Part shown: positions 50,579-59,219 of the stretch, piece after piece | How positions within the stretch are numbered: the stretch's first letter is position 1 | Layout: the number at the start of each line of letters is the position of its first letter | From: Kribbella voronezhensis | GTDB lineage: Bacteria > Actinomycetota > Actinomycetes > Propionibacteriales > Kribbellaceae | NCBI RefSeq assembly: GCF_004365175.1 | Contig: NZ_SOCE01000001.1 | Span: 2,777,154-2,841,153 of the forward strand | DNA: 64,000 nt | Direction of reading: 5' to 3' | Notes under the pieces: generated by a model | Seen by the model: only the letters and a program-made list of their open reading frames with translations | Database searches by the model: none | What the model was told of the DNA's origin: nothing | Made by a program: the position numbers and the translations under genes

Positions 50579-51840
50579 AGCTCACCGACATCGTCATCAC
50601 GCCGATCGCCATGAAGGACCCGCCGCTCCGCAACATCCAGGGCATCCACCAGCCCTACGCGCTGCGCTCGATCCTGCAGGTGCACACCGACGTCGGACTG
50701 ACCGGACTGGGTGAGACGTACGGCGATCTGGCGATCCTCACCGCGTTGCGCAAGGTCGCGCCGCGACTGCGAGGACTCGACCCGTACGACCTGAACGGTC
50801 TCGAGCGGATCATCGACGAAACGCTCGGCCGCGCGGCCGGTCTCGCCACGCACGGCCTGGTCGGCGAGGCGAGTGACGAGAAGACGCTCGCCACTGTGCT
50901 GTCCGCCTTCGAAGTCGCCTGTTGGGACCTGCAGGGCAAGGCACTCGGTCGCCCGATGGTCGAACTGCTCGGCGGCAAGGTCCGCGACGCTGTCGCGTAC
51001 AGCGGCTACCTGTTCTTCAAGCCGGCCGCGCACACCCCGTTGCCGGACTACCCGACCGATGACTGGGGTGAGGCGATGGATGCCGAGGGCATCGTTGCGC
51101 AGGCCCGGCGGATGGTCGACGGCTACGGCTTCAAGTCCCTCAAGCTCAAGGGTGGCGTGTTGCCTCCGGACGACGAGGCGGACGCGATCCTCGCCCTCAG
51201 GCAAGCCTTTCCGGACCATCCGCTGCGGCTGGATCCCAATGCGGGCTGGACTGTCGACACCAGCATCGCGGTCGGCAGGAAGCTCGACGGCGTGCTCGAG
51301 TACCTGGAGGATCCGACCGGCGGTATCGACGGGATGGCCGCGGTCGCCCGGGAAGTTTCGATGCCGTTGGCAACCAACATGTGCGTGACCGCCTTCAGTC
51401 ACCTCAAGCCCGCAGTACTGGCCGATGCGGTCCAGGTGGTGCTGTCGGACCACCATTTCTGGGGCGGTCTGCGCCGGTCGCGCGACCTGGCCGCGATCTG
51501 CCGGACCTTCGGCATCGGGCTCTCCATGCACTCGAATTCGCATCTCGGCATCAGCCTGGCCGCGATGACCCACTTGGCCGGCGCGACTCCTGAGCTCACC
51601 TACGACTGCGACACGCATTACCCGTACTTGGTGGAGGACGTAGTACAGCCTGGCGCACTCGAGTTCGTCGATGGTGCGGTGGCTGTGCCGGACGGGCCTG
51701 GTCTCGGGGTGGAGCTGGACCTGGATTCGCTGGCGCGGCTCGCGGAGCAGTACGAGAAGTGCGGGTTCGACACCCGCGACGACATCACTCCGATGCGAGC
51801 CGTTCAGCCGGACTGGGATGCGGTGATCCCGCGATGGTGA
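50575..51840 (+). CDS. gudD: Glucarate dehydratase (enolase superfamily)
   Basis: 421 residues from ATG 50575, with 4-bp ATGA overlap to kdgD. Enolase-superfamily residues are visible: the KxK pair K190/K192 in SLKLKGGV, the metal ligands D220/N222 in LRLDPNAGW and E245 in YLEDPTGG, and catalytic H319 in GLSMHSNSHLG. It dehydrates D-glucarate to 5-dehydro-4-deoxy-D-glucarate, feeding KdgD. Together they form the first steps of the 2-oxoglutarate-semialdehyde route of glucarate use. Confidence 0.95.
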   Translation: MKLTDIVITPIAMKDPPLRNIQGIHQPYALRSILQVHTDVGLTGLGETYGDLAILTALRKVAPRLRGLDPYDLNGLERIIDETLGRAAGLATHGLVGEASDEKTLATVLSAFEVACWDLQGKALGRPMVELLGGKVRDAVAYSGYLFFKPAAHTPLPDYPTDDWGEAMDAEGIVAQARRMVDGYGFKSLKLKGGVLPPDDEADAILALRQAFPDHPLRLDPNAGWTVDTSIAVGRKLDGVLEYLEDPTGGIDGMAAVAREVSMPLATNMCVTAFSHLKPAVLADAVQVVLSDHHFWGGLRRSRDLAAICRTFGIGLSMHSNSHLGISLAAMTHLAGATPELTYDCDTHYPYLVEDVVQPGALEFVDGAVAVPDGPGLGVELDLDSLARLAEQYEKCGFDTRDDITPMRAVQPDWDAVIPRW

Positions 51841-51919
51841 CGCACGGTCCGTTCGCCCCCAGCTGGGACCTGTCGGCGACCCGGCTGCGGCACAGCGCTG
51901 AAGCGTGCTGAGGGGCGGG

Positions 51920-51949
51920 CCGCCGCCATCCGGGCATGGATGGCGGCGG
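51920..51949. terminator. Terminator hairpin after the glucarate operon
   Basis: CCGCCGCCATCC pairs perfectly with GGATGGCGGCGG (12 bp) around the loop GGGCAT, 79 nt after the gudD stop and just past the stop of the convergent PRC-barrel gene, so it may serve both strands. Confidence 0.85.
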
Positions 51950-51959
51950 GCGCCGGGCG

Positions 51960-52763
51960 TTACTTGCGGTGTTTGCCGCCGGACTCGTCCTCGACGTCGA
52001 TCTGCTCCTTGCGGACCGTGTCGCTGATCTGTTGTTCCTCGCGGACCTTCTCGGTCTCCAGGCCGACGCGTTCGACGGCGACGGTCTCCTTCGCGACGAC
52101 CGGACGTTCCTCGTGCAGGACGACCTCGCGGTCCTCCTCGGCGATCTTGCCGCCGCGATCCGTGCCCTCGGCGACCGGCTCGCGGGTCACGTGGACCTCT
52201 TCGTGGCTGACCGGCACGGTGATCTGCTGTTCCTCGGTCACCACGTGCTTGCGCAGCCGGACGCGACCGGTCTCGACGGTTTCCGTGCCGGCCCGCAGCC
52301 GCTCCTCGGACCGAACCATCGACTCCTGCCCGGCGAGATCCTGATCGACCTCGCCACGCATGCCCTTACCCTGCATAGCGGCGTCCTGGCCGGCCATTCG
52401 GCCGTCGGCGTTCTGCGCGTTGCGGCCGGTCTGGTCGCGGCCCGGCATCGCCGCGGGCAGGCTGTAGTGCCGGTACAGCTCGGCCGCCTCGGCCTCCGAC
52501 AGGTGCCCCTGATCGTCGATCCGCGGTGCGTCCTTGATCAGGTCCTTCGGCGCGCCGACGTGCAGGCCGTCCTGCTCGGTGTGCGCTCCGGTCAACGGGA
52601 CAAAGGATTCCTTCGTCCCGAACAGCCCCGTCCGTACCGTCACCCACTCGGGCATCCCCGACAGATCCGAGGCGTAGAGGTTCGCCACCGTGCCGACCTT
52701 GTGGCCCTCGACATCGTAAACATCCTTGCCGATGGCCTGTTCCAGCTCCTGCGCGGTACTCAT
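51960..52763 (-). CDS. PRC-barrel and DUF2382 domain protein
   Basis: 267 residues from ATG 52763. The N-terminal PRC-barrel (~1-110) has IGKDVYDVEGHKVGTVANLYASD and SFVPLTGAH. The C-terminal DUF2382 (YsnF/AvaK-like, ~150-260) has RSEERLRAGTETVETGRVRLRKHVVTEEQQITVPV and EVVLHEERPVVAKETVAVERVGL. Such proteins are linked to general stress in actinomycetes and cyanobacteria; biochemical role unknown. Confidence 0.92.
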   Translation of the reverse strand: MSTAQELEQAIGKDVYDVEGHKVGTVANLYASDLSGMPEWVTVRTGLFGTKESFVPLTGAHTEQDGLHVGAPKDLIKDAPRIDDQGHLSEAEAAELYRHYSLPAAMPGRDQTGRNAQNADGRMAGQDAAMQGKGMRGEVDQDLAGQESMVRSEERLRAGTETVETGRVRLRKHVVTEEQQITVPVSHEEVHVTREPVAEGTDRGGKIAEEDREVVLHEERPVVAKETVAVERVGLETEKVREEQQISDTVRKEQIDVEDESGGKHRK

Positions 52764-52849
52764 CAGTGCTCACATCCCCGTTCTGATTGTCGTCAGCAAC
52801 TGTCTCTCCCGCCGAGTACCCGCAGTGACAGTCGACAAACAACCAGTGA

Positions 52850-54244
52850 TCAGAGCAGTTTCGCGCTCAGCCGGTGCAGATCCACCCCGAACGGGCGATC
52901 CGCCTCGATCGGCGGCACGACAGCTGCGACCGAATCGAGAAACGCCTGCAATACAAGCGAAACAGGCCGCTTCGCCAGCGCAGTGGCTTGGAAGACAGCC
53001 AGCACTTCGCACGCCAGCACCTCACGCGCGAGCCGCACGGCGGCGGCCAATCCGCCCGCCGCCTCCCAGCTGAAAGACTGAACATCTTCCTGTCCGTTGG
53101 ACGTCTCGACCGAACCGATTGCCGATGGCAACGAGAGCCGCCGCATCGCATGCACCAGCGCAACAGCCTTCTTGTGTACTGCGACCAGCCCCGCCTGTGG
53201 ACCTGGCTCGTGAGCCAACTGGGCCGGCAGACCGGTCACCGCGGGATCGAGCAACCGATGAACCCGGGCAGCCGACACCTCCGCCGCATGAGTGAGCGCC
53301 GCCACCAGCTGATCGCAGTGCGCGGCGAGATCGATTCCGTGGAAGCCCGCCGTCCCGACGAACTCACCGTCGAGGAATGCCGGCGAGTCCGTCACTCCGG
53401 CAAAAGCCCGCTCGACCGCGTCGGCCAGGCGTCTGACGGATCGCTCGACGTTGGCGATCACCTGCCCTGCTACCCGGAACGACACCGGCGCTTGCAATGA
53501 GCGCGGTTCGTCTTCCGGCCCGGCGAGCTCCAGCAATCTGGTCAGTTCGGCGGTCAGCACGTCGTCTCCCCTTCCACACAAGGGGTTGTACGGATCGCGG
53601 CTGGCGCCGATGACGGCAATCCCTGCAGCGGCAGCGAAGCGCTGCTGCTCAAGCAGCTTCGCCGCCTGAGAGAGCTGTAACCACGCCCGTCCGGTAGCTC
53701 CCGGAATCCCTGCCAGCAGAGCGATTCCCTCCTTCGGACCCAGCTGGAACGAGGTCGGCGGAGCTGCAACCGCGTCTCCGCCACCGAGCACCGATCCAAT
53801 CCCCACCAGCGGTCCGAACGCGTGTGCCAGCGGGATGATCTCCCCTGCCGAACCAGCGCCCTCGACAGGGATCGCGGGAACGACACCACTGTTGAGGAGT
53901 TCAACCAGTTGAAGGCACAGTTCGGCGGACACACCCGCGTCGCCGGTGAGAAAGGTACGCAAGCGAGCAACGACAACGGCTCGTGCTTCGTCGACCGGCA
54001 GCCAAGGCGGACCGCCGACTGCCCTGGCCAGCAAGAGATTCCGCTGGTGCACCGCCTGTTCCGGCTCACTCAGCCGAACCTTGCTCATGGCCCCCATCCC
54101 GGTGTTGACCCCGTAGACGGGATCTCCGGCGCGCAAGGCCGACAGCACGGCGTACCGGGTGGTGTTGAGGCGGTCGATCAGGTTGCGGGTGAGCTCGATC
54201 GGCGCGCGGTCCAGGGTCAGGTCCTCGGGTTGGTCGATCAGCAT
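52850..54244 (-). CDS. Aromatic amino acid ammonia-lyase-like protein lacking the MIO Ala-Ser-Gly
   Basis: 464 residues from ATG 54244, one base after the stop of the upstream cyclodeaminase-like gene. HAL/PAL fold landmarks are present: DPVYGVNTGMG, HQRNLLLARAVG, KEGIALLAG, FHGIDLAAHCDQLV and TSNGQEDVQSF. The loop that normally reads GASGDLAPLAH reads GSAGEIIPLAH (S132-A133-G134), so the Ser whose dehydration makes the MIO methylidene is Ala. A normal MIO-dependent lyase reaction is therefore unlikely. The gene is intact, so it probably has a changed function tied to its OCD partner. Confidence 0.85.
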   Translation of the reverse strand: MLIDQPEDLTLDRAPIELTRNLIDRLNTTRYAVLSALRAGDPVYGVNTGMGAMSKVRLSEPEQAVHQRNLLLARAVGGPPWLPVDEARAVVVARLRTFLTGDAGVSAELCLQLVELLNSGVVPAIPVEGAGSAGEIIPLAHAFGPLVGIGSVLGGGDAVAAPPTSFQLGPKEGIALLAGIPGATGRAWLQLSQAAKLLEQQRFAAAAGIAVIGASRDPYNPLCGRGDDVLTAELTRLLELAGPEDEPRSLQAPVSFRVAGQVIANVERSVRRLADAVERAFAGVTDSPAFLDGEFVGTAGFHGIDLAAHCDQLVAALTHAAEVSAARVHRLLDPAVTGLPAQLAHEPGPQAGLVAVHKKAVALVHAMRRLSLPSAIGSVETSNGQEDVQSFSWEAAGGLAAAVRLAREVLACEVLAVFQATALAKRPVSLVLQAFLDSVAAVVPPIEADRPFGVDLHRLSAKLL

Positions 54245-54245
54245 G

Positions 54246-55259
54246 TCAGTGGAACCTGAGCATCGTGCCGACGTCCGCCGTCTCGGCACGACGCAGGATC
54301 AGGTGGGCGATCGCCACGTCCAGCAAGGCGAGTCCGCGATGCCAGAAGAGGTTGCGCTCGGCATCGTTCTCCCGGCCGGGCTTGTGTCCCGCCACGATCT
54401 GCCCGAGTTCGGCGTACAGGGTGTCCGGTGAGAGCCGGCCGGTGTCGACGTGACGGCGCAGTGCCCCGAACCGGCCGGACTGCGCCTCACGCCAGTCGTC
54501 CACGACAACCTTGTCCATCACGTCGAGCAGGTCCAGCTCGACAGCGCTGACCGTGCCGTACGGGACTACGAAGGCGCCCGGCTTCACCGCAGCCGTTCGC
54601 AGCAAGGGCTCGGGCTCGGTCAGCCGCGTGGCCTCGACGATCACGTCGGCGCCGTCGAAGGCCTCCTCGGCGGTGGCGACCACCCGGACCGGCGTGGACA
54701 GTTCGGCGGACAACTCCGCCGCGAACTTCTCCCGCGACTCCGGCCGCCGCGACGTCACCCGGATCTCGTCGAGGTCGAACAGATCGTCGAGCATGGTGAC
54801 GTTCCACCACGCCGTACCGCGGGATCCCGCGTGGCCGAGGATCTTGCTGTCCCGGCGGGCCAGCCGGCGCGCGCCGACCGTGGTCATCGCGCCCGTCCGC
54901 GCGGCCGTGATCATCGTGGCGTCGAGCACTGCCAGCGGGATGCCGGTGGTCGGATCGAACAGGGTGGCCATCGCCAGCTCGCTCGGAAGCCCGACTTTGT
55001 AGTTGGGGACGAAGTCGCCGACGACCTTCACTCCGCTGATGCCGTGATCGCCGAGCCGGTTGAGATGGCCGCGCAGCACGTTGAAGTGCCCGATACCGCC
55101 GTTGTCCGGCTGCAGGTGGACCCGCGGCTCGAAGCTCGTCTCCCCCTCGCCGTGATCGCGGACGGCCGCCTCCACCGCGTCGACGATCTCCGTGCGGGTC
55201 AGGCCGAGCGAGTCGATCTCCGGCCCGGACAGGAACCTCAACCAAATGCCCTCAGCCAT
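54246..55259 (-). CDS. Ornithine cyclodeaminase / mu-crystallin family protein
   Basis: 337 residues from ATG 55259. The Rossmann-type NAD(P) region and family motifs are visible: MITAARTGAMTTVGARRLARRDSKILGHAGSRG, and the earlier GVKVVGDFVPNYKVGLPSELAMATLFDPTTGIPLAVLDA pattern (in pieces). The family includes ornithine cyclodeaminases, alanine dehydrogenases and ketimine reductases. The HGEGE and GHAGSRG segments differ from textbook GxGxQA motifs. It is translationally coupled to the ammonia-lyase-like gene downstream. Confidence 0.88.
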   Translation of the reverse strand: MAEGIWLRFLSGPEIDSLGLTRTEIVDAVEAAVRDHGEGETSFEPRVHLQPDNGGIGHFNVLRGHLNRLGDHGISGVKVVGDFVPNYKVGLPSELAMATLFDPTTGIPLAVLDATMITAARTGAMTTVGARRLARRDSKILGHAGSRGTAWWNVTMLDDLFDLDEIRVTSRRPESREKFAAELSAELSTPVRVVATAEEAFDGADVIVEATRLTEPEPLLRTAAVKPGAFVVPYGTVSAVELDLLDVMDKVVVDDWREAQSGRFGALRRHVDTGRLSPDTLYAELGQIVAGHKPGRENDAERNLFWHRGLALLDVAIAHLILRRAETADVGTMLRFH

Positions 55260-55417
55260 CAGCCCTCCGCGCTAGTCGTCTCCCAGCATCGTGCCAGCAG
55301 CGACTTTCGTCTCTCCCAGGGCCTTGCGTGCCGACTTCGGTATCGGGCTTCGGCGGAACCGCTGATCGGAGCTTCTCGCGCTGTTACGTTCGCCGGACAG
55401 ACGAGGAGGCACCAGCC

Positions 55418-56116
55418 ATGAGCACGGACACGGCGACAGTGATCGGGCACTCGACGTCCGACAAGGCGGTGCTGTTCGGTGGGCTGCCGCTGGCCGGGGC
55501 GGCGTTCGGATTCTTCCTGCCGCTGATCGCCGACTGGGCCGCCGGGCAGAAGTGGGTCCCCTTCCGGCGTCCGCTCGAGCTGATCGCGTCTTGGGACAGC
55601 TGGTGGGCCGTGATCGCTTGCACGGCGGCAGGGCTGATCGCGGGGGTCGTGCTCGCCGGGATGGCGTTGGAGGACACCCTCAGGGTGACGATCACCAACA
55701 GCGGGATCGAGTTCTTGAAGAACCAGCGGACGGTGCGCGTACGGCGTGAGCAGGTAGCCGTGGTGTTTCTGGACGGCCGGGAGATCGTCGTGCAGGACAC
55801 CTCGTCGCGGGAGCTCGCGCGCGAACGGCATGACCAATTGAAGTCCGCTGCGCAGCAGATCCCGGCTGCGTTTCGCGGGCACGGGTATCCGTGGTCGGAG
55901 GCGGGCGATCCACATGGGGACAAGTTCCGGCGCTGGGTGGAGGACGATCCCGAGTTGCCGCCGACGGTCAACGCCGTACTGCGGGCTCGATCGAAGGCGT
56001 TCGGTCAGGGCGACAAAGGCAAAGCCGATCTGCGCGAACTCCGCGACGAACTCGGCAAGCTGGGTTACGTCGTACGGGACAACAACAAGTCCCAGTACTG
56101 GCGGGCCGTCGCCTGA
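55418..56116 (+). CDS. YqeB-like membrane protein
   Basis: 232 residues from ATG 55418. Two transmembrane helices (~18-42 AVLFGGLPLAGAAFGFFLPLIADW and ~62-85 WWAVIACTAAGLIAGVVLAGMAL) precede a cytoplasmic domain: VTITNSGIEFLKNQRTVRVRREQVAVVFLDGREIVV, then HGYPWSEAGDPHGDKFRRWVEDDPELP. This is the pattern of Bacillus YqeB and actinobacterial homologues of unknown function. Confidence 0.8.
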   Translation: MSTDTATVIGHSTSDKAVLFGGLPLAGAAFGFFLPLIADWAAGQKWVPFRRPLELIASWDSWWAVIACTAAGLIAGVVLAGMALEDTLRVTITNSGIEFLKNQRTVRVRREQVAVVFLDGREIVVQDTSSRELARERHDQLKSAAQQIPAAFRGHGYPWSEAGDPHGDKFRRWVEDDPELPPTVNAVLRARSKAFGQGDKGKADLRELRDELGKLGYVVRDNNKSQYWRAVA

Positions 56117-56117
56117 A

Positions 56118-56966
56118 CTAGACAGCCGGCAAAGGCTCGCGGGTCAGTAAGGGGAGTTTGGCGGCGGTGGCTTCGTCGGAGGGGGAATAGGTGACTATGT
56201 GCGGGCTGGCGGAGTTGGGTTCGAGCCAGAGGTTGCTGGCGAGCATGTGGAGGTCGCCGACTTCGGGGTGGTGGTAGTGCTTGCGGGCGGTGGTCGGCGC
56301 CATCACCTCGTGCCGGTCCCAGAGTTCACGGAACTCGGCGGATTCCGCCTGCAGTCTGTTCAGCAGCGCCTTCCAGGCCGGCTCGCCCAGGTTGGCGGTC
56401 ATCGACGCGCGGAACTTCGCCGTCATCAGCCGCAGCGTCAGGTCGAGATCGTTCATCGTCGCCCGCACCTGCTCGTGGGTGAACGCCAGCCAGATCATGT
56501 TGCGGTCCTCGTCCGGCACCGCGTCGAGATCGCAGAACAGCCGCCCGAAGCTGCGGTTGTAGGCGAGCAGGTCGAAGCGGGCGTTCTGCACGCTGGACGG
56601 GAACGGGTCGAGCTGGGCGATCATCAGCCGGACCGCCTCGCTGACCGGGCTGTAACTGTTCGCCGGGGTCGGATCGATGGATCCCGCCAGGCTGAACAGG
56701 TGGTTGCGCTCGGACCGGTCCAGCCGCAACGTCCGGGCGATCGCGTCGAGCACCTCGGCCGAGACCTGGATGTCGCGCGCCTGCTCGAGCCAGGTGTACC
56801 AGGTCACCCCGATGGCGGCCAGCTGCGCGACCTCCTCACGCCGCAGCCCCGGCGTACGGCGTCTGCGGCCGGCCGGCAGGCCGACGTCCTCAGGGGTGAG
56901 CCGCTCCCGCCGGCTGCGCAGGAAGCTTGCCAACTCGTCCCGCCGCGGGCTGTCGGTTGCGTCCAT
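56118..56966 (-). CDS. MmyB-type helix-turn-helix regulator
   Basis: 282 residues from ATG 56966. An XRE-type HTH at the N-terminus (LASFLRSRRERLTPEDVGLPAGRRRRTPGLRREEVAQLAAIGVTWYTWLEQ in pieces) is followed by the MmyB ligand-binding domain, with LAYNRSFGRLFCDLD, TAKFRASMTANLGEP and HHPEVGDLHMLASNLW. These regulators often control a neighbouring short-chain dehydrogenase or efflux pump and may bind fatty-acid-like ligands. It is divergent from an MFS pump with three GTACCAGG repeats between. Confidence 0.92.
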   Translation of the reverse strand: MDATDSPRRDELASFLRSRRERLTPEDVGLPAGRRRRTPGLRREEVAQLAAIGVTWYTWLEQARDIQVSAEVLDAIARTLRLDRSERNHLFSLAGSIDPTPANSYSPVSEAVRLMIAQLDPFPSSVQNARFDLLAYNRSFGRLFCDLDAVPDEDRNMIWLAFTHEQVRATMNDLDLTLRLMTAKFRASMTANLGEPAWKALLNRLQAESAEFRELWDRHEVMAPTTARKHYHHPEVGDLHMLASNLWLEPNSASPHIVTYSPSDEATAAKLPLLTREPLPAV

Positions 56967-56995
56967 GACACCAGAATGGCACCGCCCTCAAACCG

Positions 56996-57041
56996 GTACC
57001 AGGTGCAATTTGTACCAGGATAAGGAGACTCTGGTACCAGG
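56996..57041. promoter_or_regulatory. Three GTACCAGG repeats between the MmyB regulator and MFS genes
   Basis: GTACCAGG occurs at 56996-57003, 57012-57019 and 57034-57041, all in the same orientation (two as GGTACCAGG). They occupy the divergent promoter region, with starts 16 and 22 bp apart, and are the best candidate binding sites for the MmyB-type protein. Confidence 0.7.
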
Positions 57042-57067
57042 CTGAGCATCATCTCAGGGTGGTACGC

Positions 57068-58495
57068 ATGACCACACAGCTGGAAGTGACCACCCGGCCC
57101 GCGGCCGCGGCCACCGGGCACCTGAGCGGGCTCGGTCTGCTGGCCTTGCTGCTGTCCGGGGCGCTGCCGATCCTCGACTTCTTCATCGTCAACGTGGCGC
57201 TCCCCGCGATCGACGCCGATCTCGACGCCGGCCCGGCGCTGCTCGAACTCGTCATCGCCGGCTACGGCGTCGCGTACGCCGTCCTGCTGGTCGTCGGCGG
57301 CCGGCTCGGGGACGCCCTCGGCCGGCGACGCATGCTGCTGATCGCCTTGACCGCCTTCATCCTGACCTCGCTGGCCTGCGGACTCGCGACGACCGCACTG
57401 CTGCTCGTCGTCGCCCGAATCGCCCAAGGCGCCTCCGCCGCACTCCTCAACCCGCAGGTCCTCGCGACCATCCAGACCGCCACCACCGCGGACCGACGGA
57501 ACCGGGCCGTCGGCCTGTACGGCGCGGTCGCCGGCGTGGCGATGGTGATCGGCCAGGTTCTCGGTGGCTTGCTGGTCGCCGCCGACTTCGCGGGCTTCGG
57601 CTGGCGCACGGTCTTCCTGGTGAATGTGCCGATCGGCCTGGCGACCCTGCTGCTGGCTTCCCGGACGGTGCCGGCCACCCGCGCGGCCAAGCCGGCTCCG
57701 ATCGACCGGGCGGGAACGATCTTGCTCAGCTTGTTGCTGATCCTGCTGCTCATCCCGTTGAGCGAAGGCCGTGCGGCCGGCTGGCCGATCTGGTCCTGGC
57801 TCAGTCTGGCCGCGGTGCCTGCGGCGGCGTACGCGCTGTTGCGGGTTGAACGCGCGAAGGAGCTCCGCGGGGTCCTTCCGCTCTTGCCCACCAGGCTGCT
57901 CAGCGTCCCCGCGGTACGGACCGGGCTGGTGCTGATCGTGCCGTTCTCGATCGGGTTCGGTGGGTTCATGTTCGTCTTCGCGATCGCGTTGCAGCAGGGG
58001 CTTCACCTCGGACCCGTCGAGGCCGGGGTCGCGTTGGCGCCGTTGGCCGTCTGCCATCTGACTGCCTCGCTGGTCGGCCCGCGCTTGGTCAACCGCTTCG
58101 GCACCCGGGTCCTGGTCGGCGGCGGGCTCACACAGATCGTGGGACTCGCGGTACTGGCGGCCGTCGTACTGCGGGAGTGGGAGCACCTGACACCGCTCAT
58201 GCTCCTGCCGGGGATGGCGCTGTGCGGCTTCGGCACCGGCTCTCAGATCCCGGTGATGTTCCGGGTCGTGCTGTCCGGCGTACCGGCTGAGTTCGCCGGT
58301 GTCGGAAGCGGTCTGATGGTGACGATCCAGCAGGCGTCGCTCGCGGTCGGGGCCGCGCTGATCGGCACGGTGTTCCTGTCGCTGACCGGTCCCCTGCACG
58401 GATCCGGTGGCGCGCTGGCCGGAACCATCGCCGCGATCGCCGTCCTCATCGGCCTGACCGCGACGCTGGCGACCCGGGCCGAACTCGCCGGTTGA
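57068..58495 (+). CDS. MFS multidrug transporter, 14-helix (DHA2) type
   Basis: 475 residues from ATG 57068. It has about 14 hydrophobic segments, with motif A as GGRLGDALGRRRMLL and the DHA2 opening LPILDFFIVNVALPAI. An export role for drugs or toxic metabolites by proton antiport is expected. Its divergent partner is the MmyB-type regulator, which probably represses it. Confidence 0.93.
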   Translation: MTTQLEVTTRPAAAATGHLSGLGLLALLLSGALPILDFFIVNVALPAIDADLDAGPALLELVIAGYGVAYAVLLVVGGRLGDALGRRRMLLIALTAFILTSLACGLATTALLLVVARIAQGASAALLNPQVLATIQTATTADRRNRAVGLYGAVAGVAMVIGQVLGGLLVAADFAGFGWRTVFLVNVPIGLATLLLASRTVPATRAAKPAPIDRAGTILLSLLLILLLIPLSEGRAAGWPIWSWLSLAAVPAAAYALLRVERAKELRGVLPLLPTRLLSVPAVRTGLVLIVPFSIGFGGFMFVFAIALQQGLHLGPVEAGVALAPLAVCHLTASLVGPRLVNRFGTRVLVGGGLTQIVGLAVLAAVVLREWEHLTPLMLLPGMALCGFGTGSQIPVMFRVVLSGVPAEFAGVGSGLMVTIQQASLAVGAALIGTVFLSLTGPLHGSGGALAGTIAAIAVLIGLTATLATRAELAG

Positions 58496-58529
58496 TGCGG
58501 GACTTTGAGTGGGTGGGGAGGATGGAAGA

Positions 58530-58916
58530 GTGATCACGGTTGAGCAGGCGAGGCGGTTGCGCAAGGCCGGGGCGCTCTGGGTGCCGAGCGCCGGGGACCG
58601 GTTCGTGGTACCCGACCGGGAGATGGACGACGACGTGTTCGTGGTCAGCGACATGACCGTCGAGGTGCACGACTATCCCGGCGGCAAGGTGATCGGCTTC
58701 AACGGGACCACCGAATGGGCACTGGACAGCATCGAGCAGCGCGAGGTGATCTGGTTGCCGCGCGAGGAACAGCTGCGCGCGTTGCTCGGTGCGCGGTTCC
58801 GGCGGCTGGAGGCGGTCCCGGAGGGTTTTGCGGTGGTCACCGCCGACGGCACCTACGTCTCCCCCGATGCCGAGCAGGCGTACGCCGAGGCTCTCCTCGA
58901 CCTGCTGGACGGCTGA
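58530..58916 (+). CDS. Hypothetical small soluble protein
   Basis: 128 residues from GTG 58530 (GGAGG 9 nt upstream). Acidic, mixed alpha/beta: ITVEQARRLRKAGALWVPSAGDRFVVPDREMDDDVFVVSDM, VHDYPGGKVIGFNGTTEWALDSIE and LPREEQLRALLGARFRRLEAVPEGFAVVTADGTY (in pieces). No signal peptide. I have seen such proteins annotated near pilus-assembly genes in actinomycetes, but no such genes are here. Function unknown. Confidence 0.75.
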   Translation: MITVEQARRLRKAGALWVPSAGDRFVVPDREMDDDVFVVSDMTVEVHDYPGGKVIGFNGTTEWALDSIEQREVIWLPREEQLRALLGARFRRLEAVPEGFAVVTADGTYVSPDAEQAYAEALLDLLDG

Positions 58917-58940
58917 AGGCTCCGATTCGACGGACCCGGG

Positions 58941-59219
58941 TCAGCGGATCAGGGCCTCGCGCAACTCGGCGGCACGGTGCGCGACCCGCTCCCGGGAACC
59001 AGCGGCGAACCGGTGCAACTGGGTGTCGAGGATCGCGGCGGCCTGCAGGTGCGTGACGTCGAGGAGCTCGCGCAACCGCAGTACGGCGACCTCCCGGTCG
59101 GGCGCGTCCGCGATCGCCTCGAGCACCTCGGTACGCCGGTCGAAGGCGCGCAGCAGGCCCTCGTAGATCTCCAACTGCGTGTACGCCGACCGGTCGGGCT
59201 CGATCGTTCCCGGGTGCAC
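58941..59219 (-). CDS. Small protein resembling the GyrA/ParC tower coiled-coil
   Basis: 92 residues from GTG 59219; an ATG at 59351 would add 44 poorly coding residues. The sequence YTQLEIYEGLLRAFDRRTEV, then LRLRELLDVTHLQAAAILDTQLHRF, matches the helical part of DNA gyrase A that reads LEGLLIALD...ILDMRLQRLT. It lacks every other gyrase part. Stand-alone proteins of this type occur in actinomycetes; the role is unknown, possibly binding type II topoisomerase. Confidence 0.7.
   Translation of the reverse strand: MHPGTIEPDRSAYTQLEIYEGLLRAFDRRTEVLEAIADAPDREVAVLRLRELLDVTHLQAAAILDTQLHRFAAGSRERVAHRAAELREALIR

Noticed and set aside
51837..51914. Small ORF overlapping the gudD stop by 4 bp
   Set aside because: The GTGA overlap is suggestive, but the 25-codon frame has no recognisable content and ends before the terminator; it may be chance or the stump of a lost gene.
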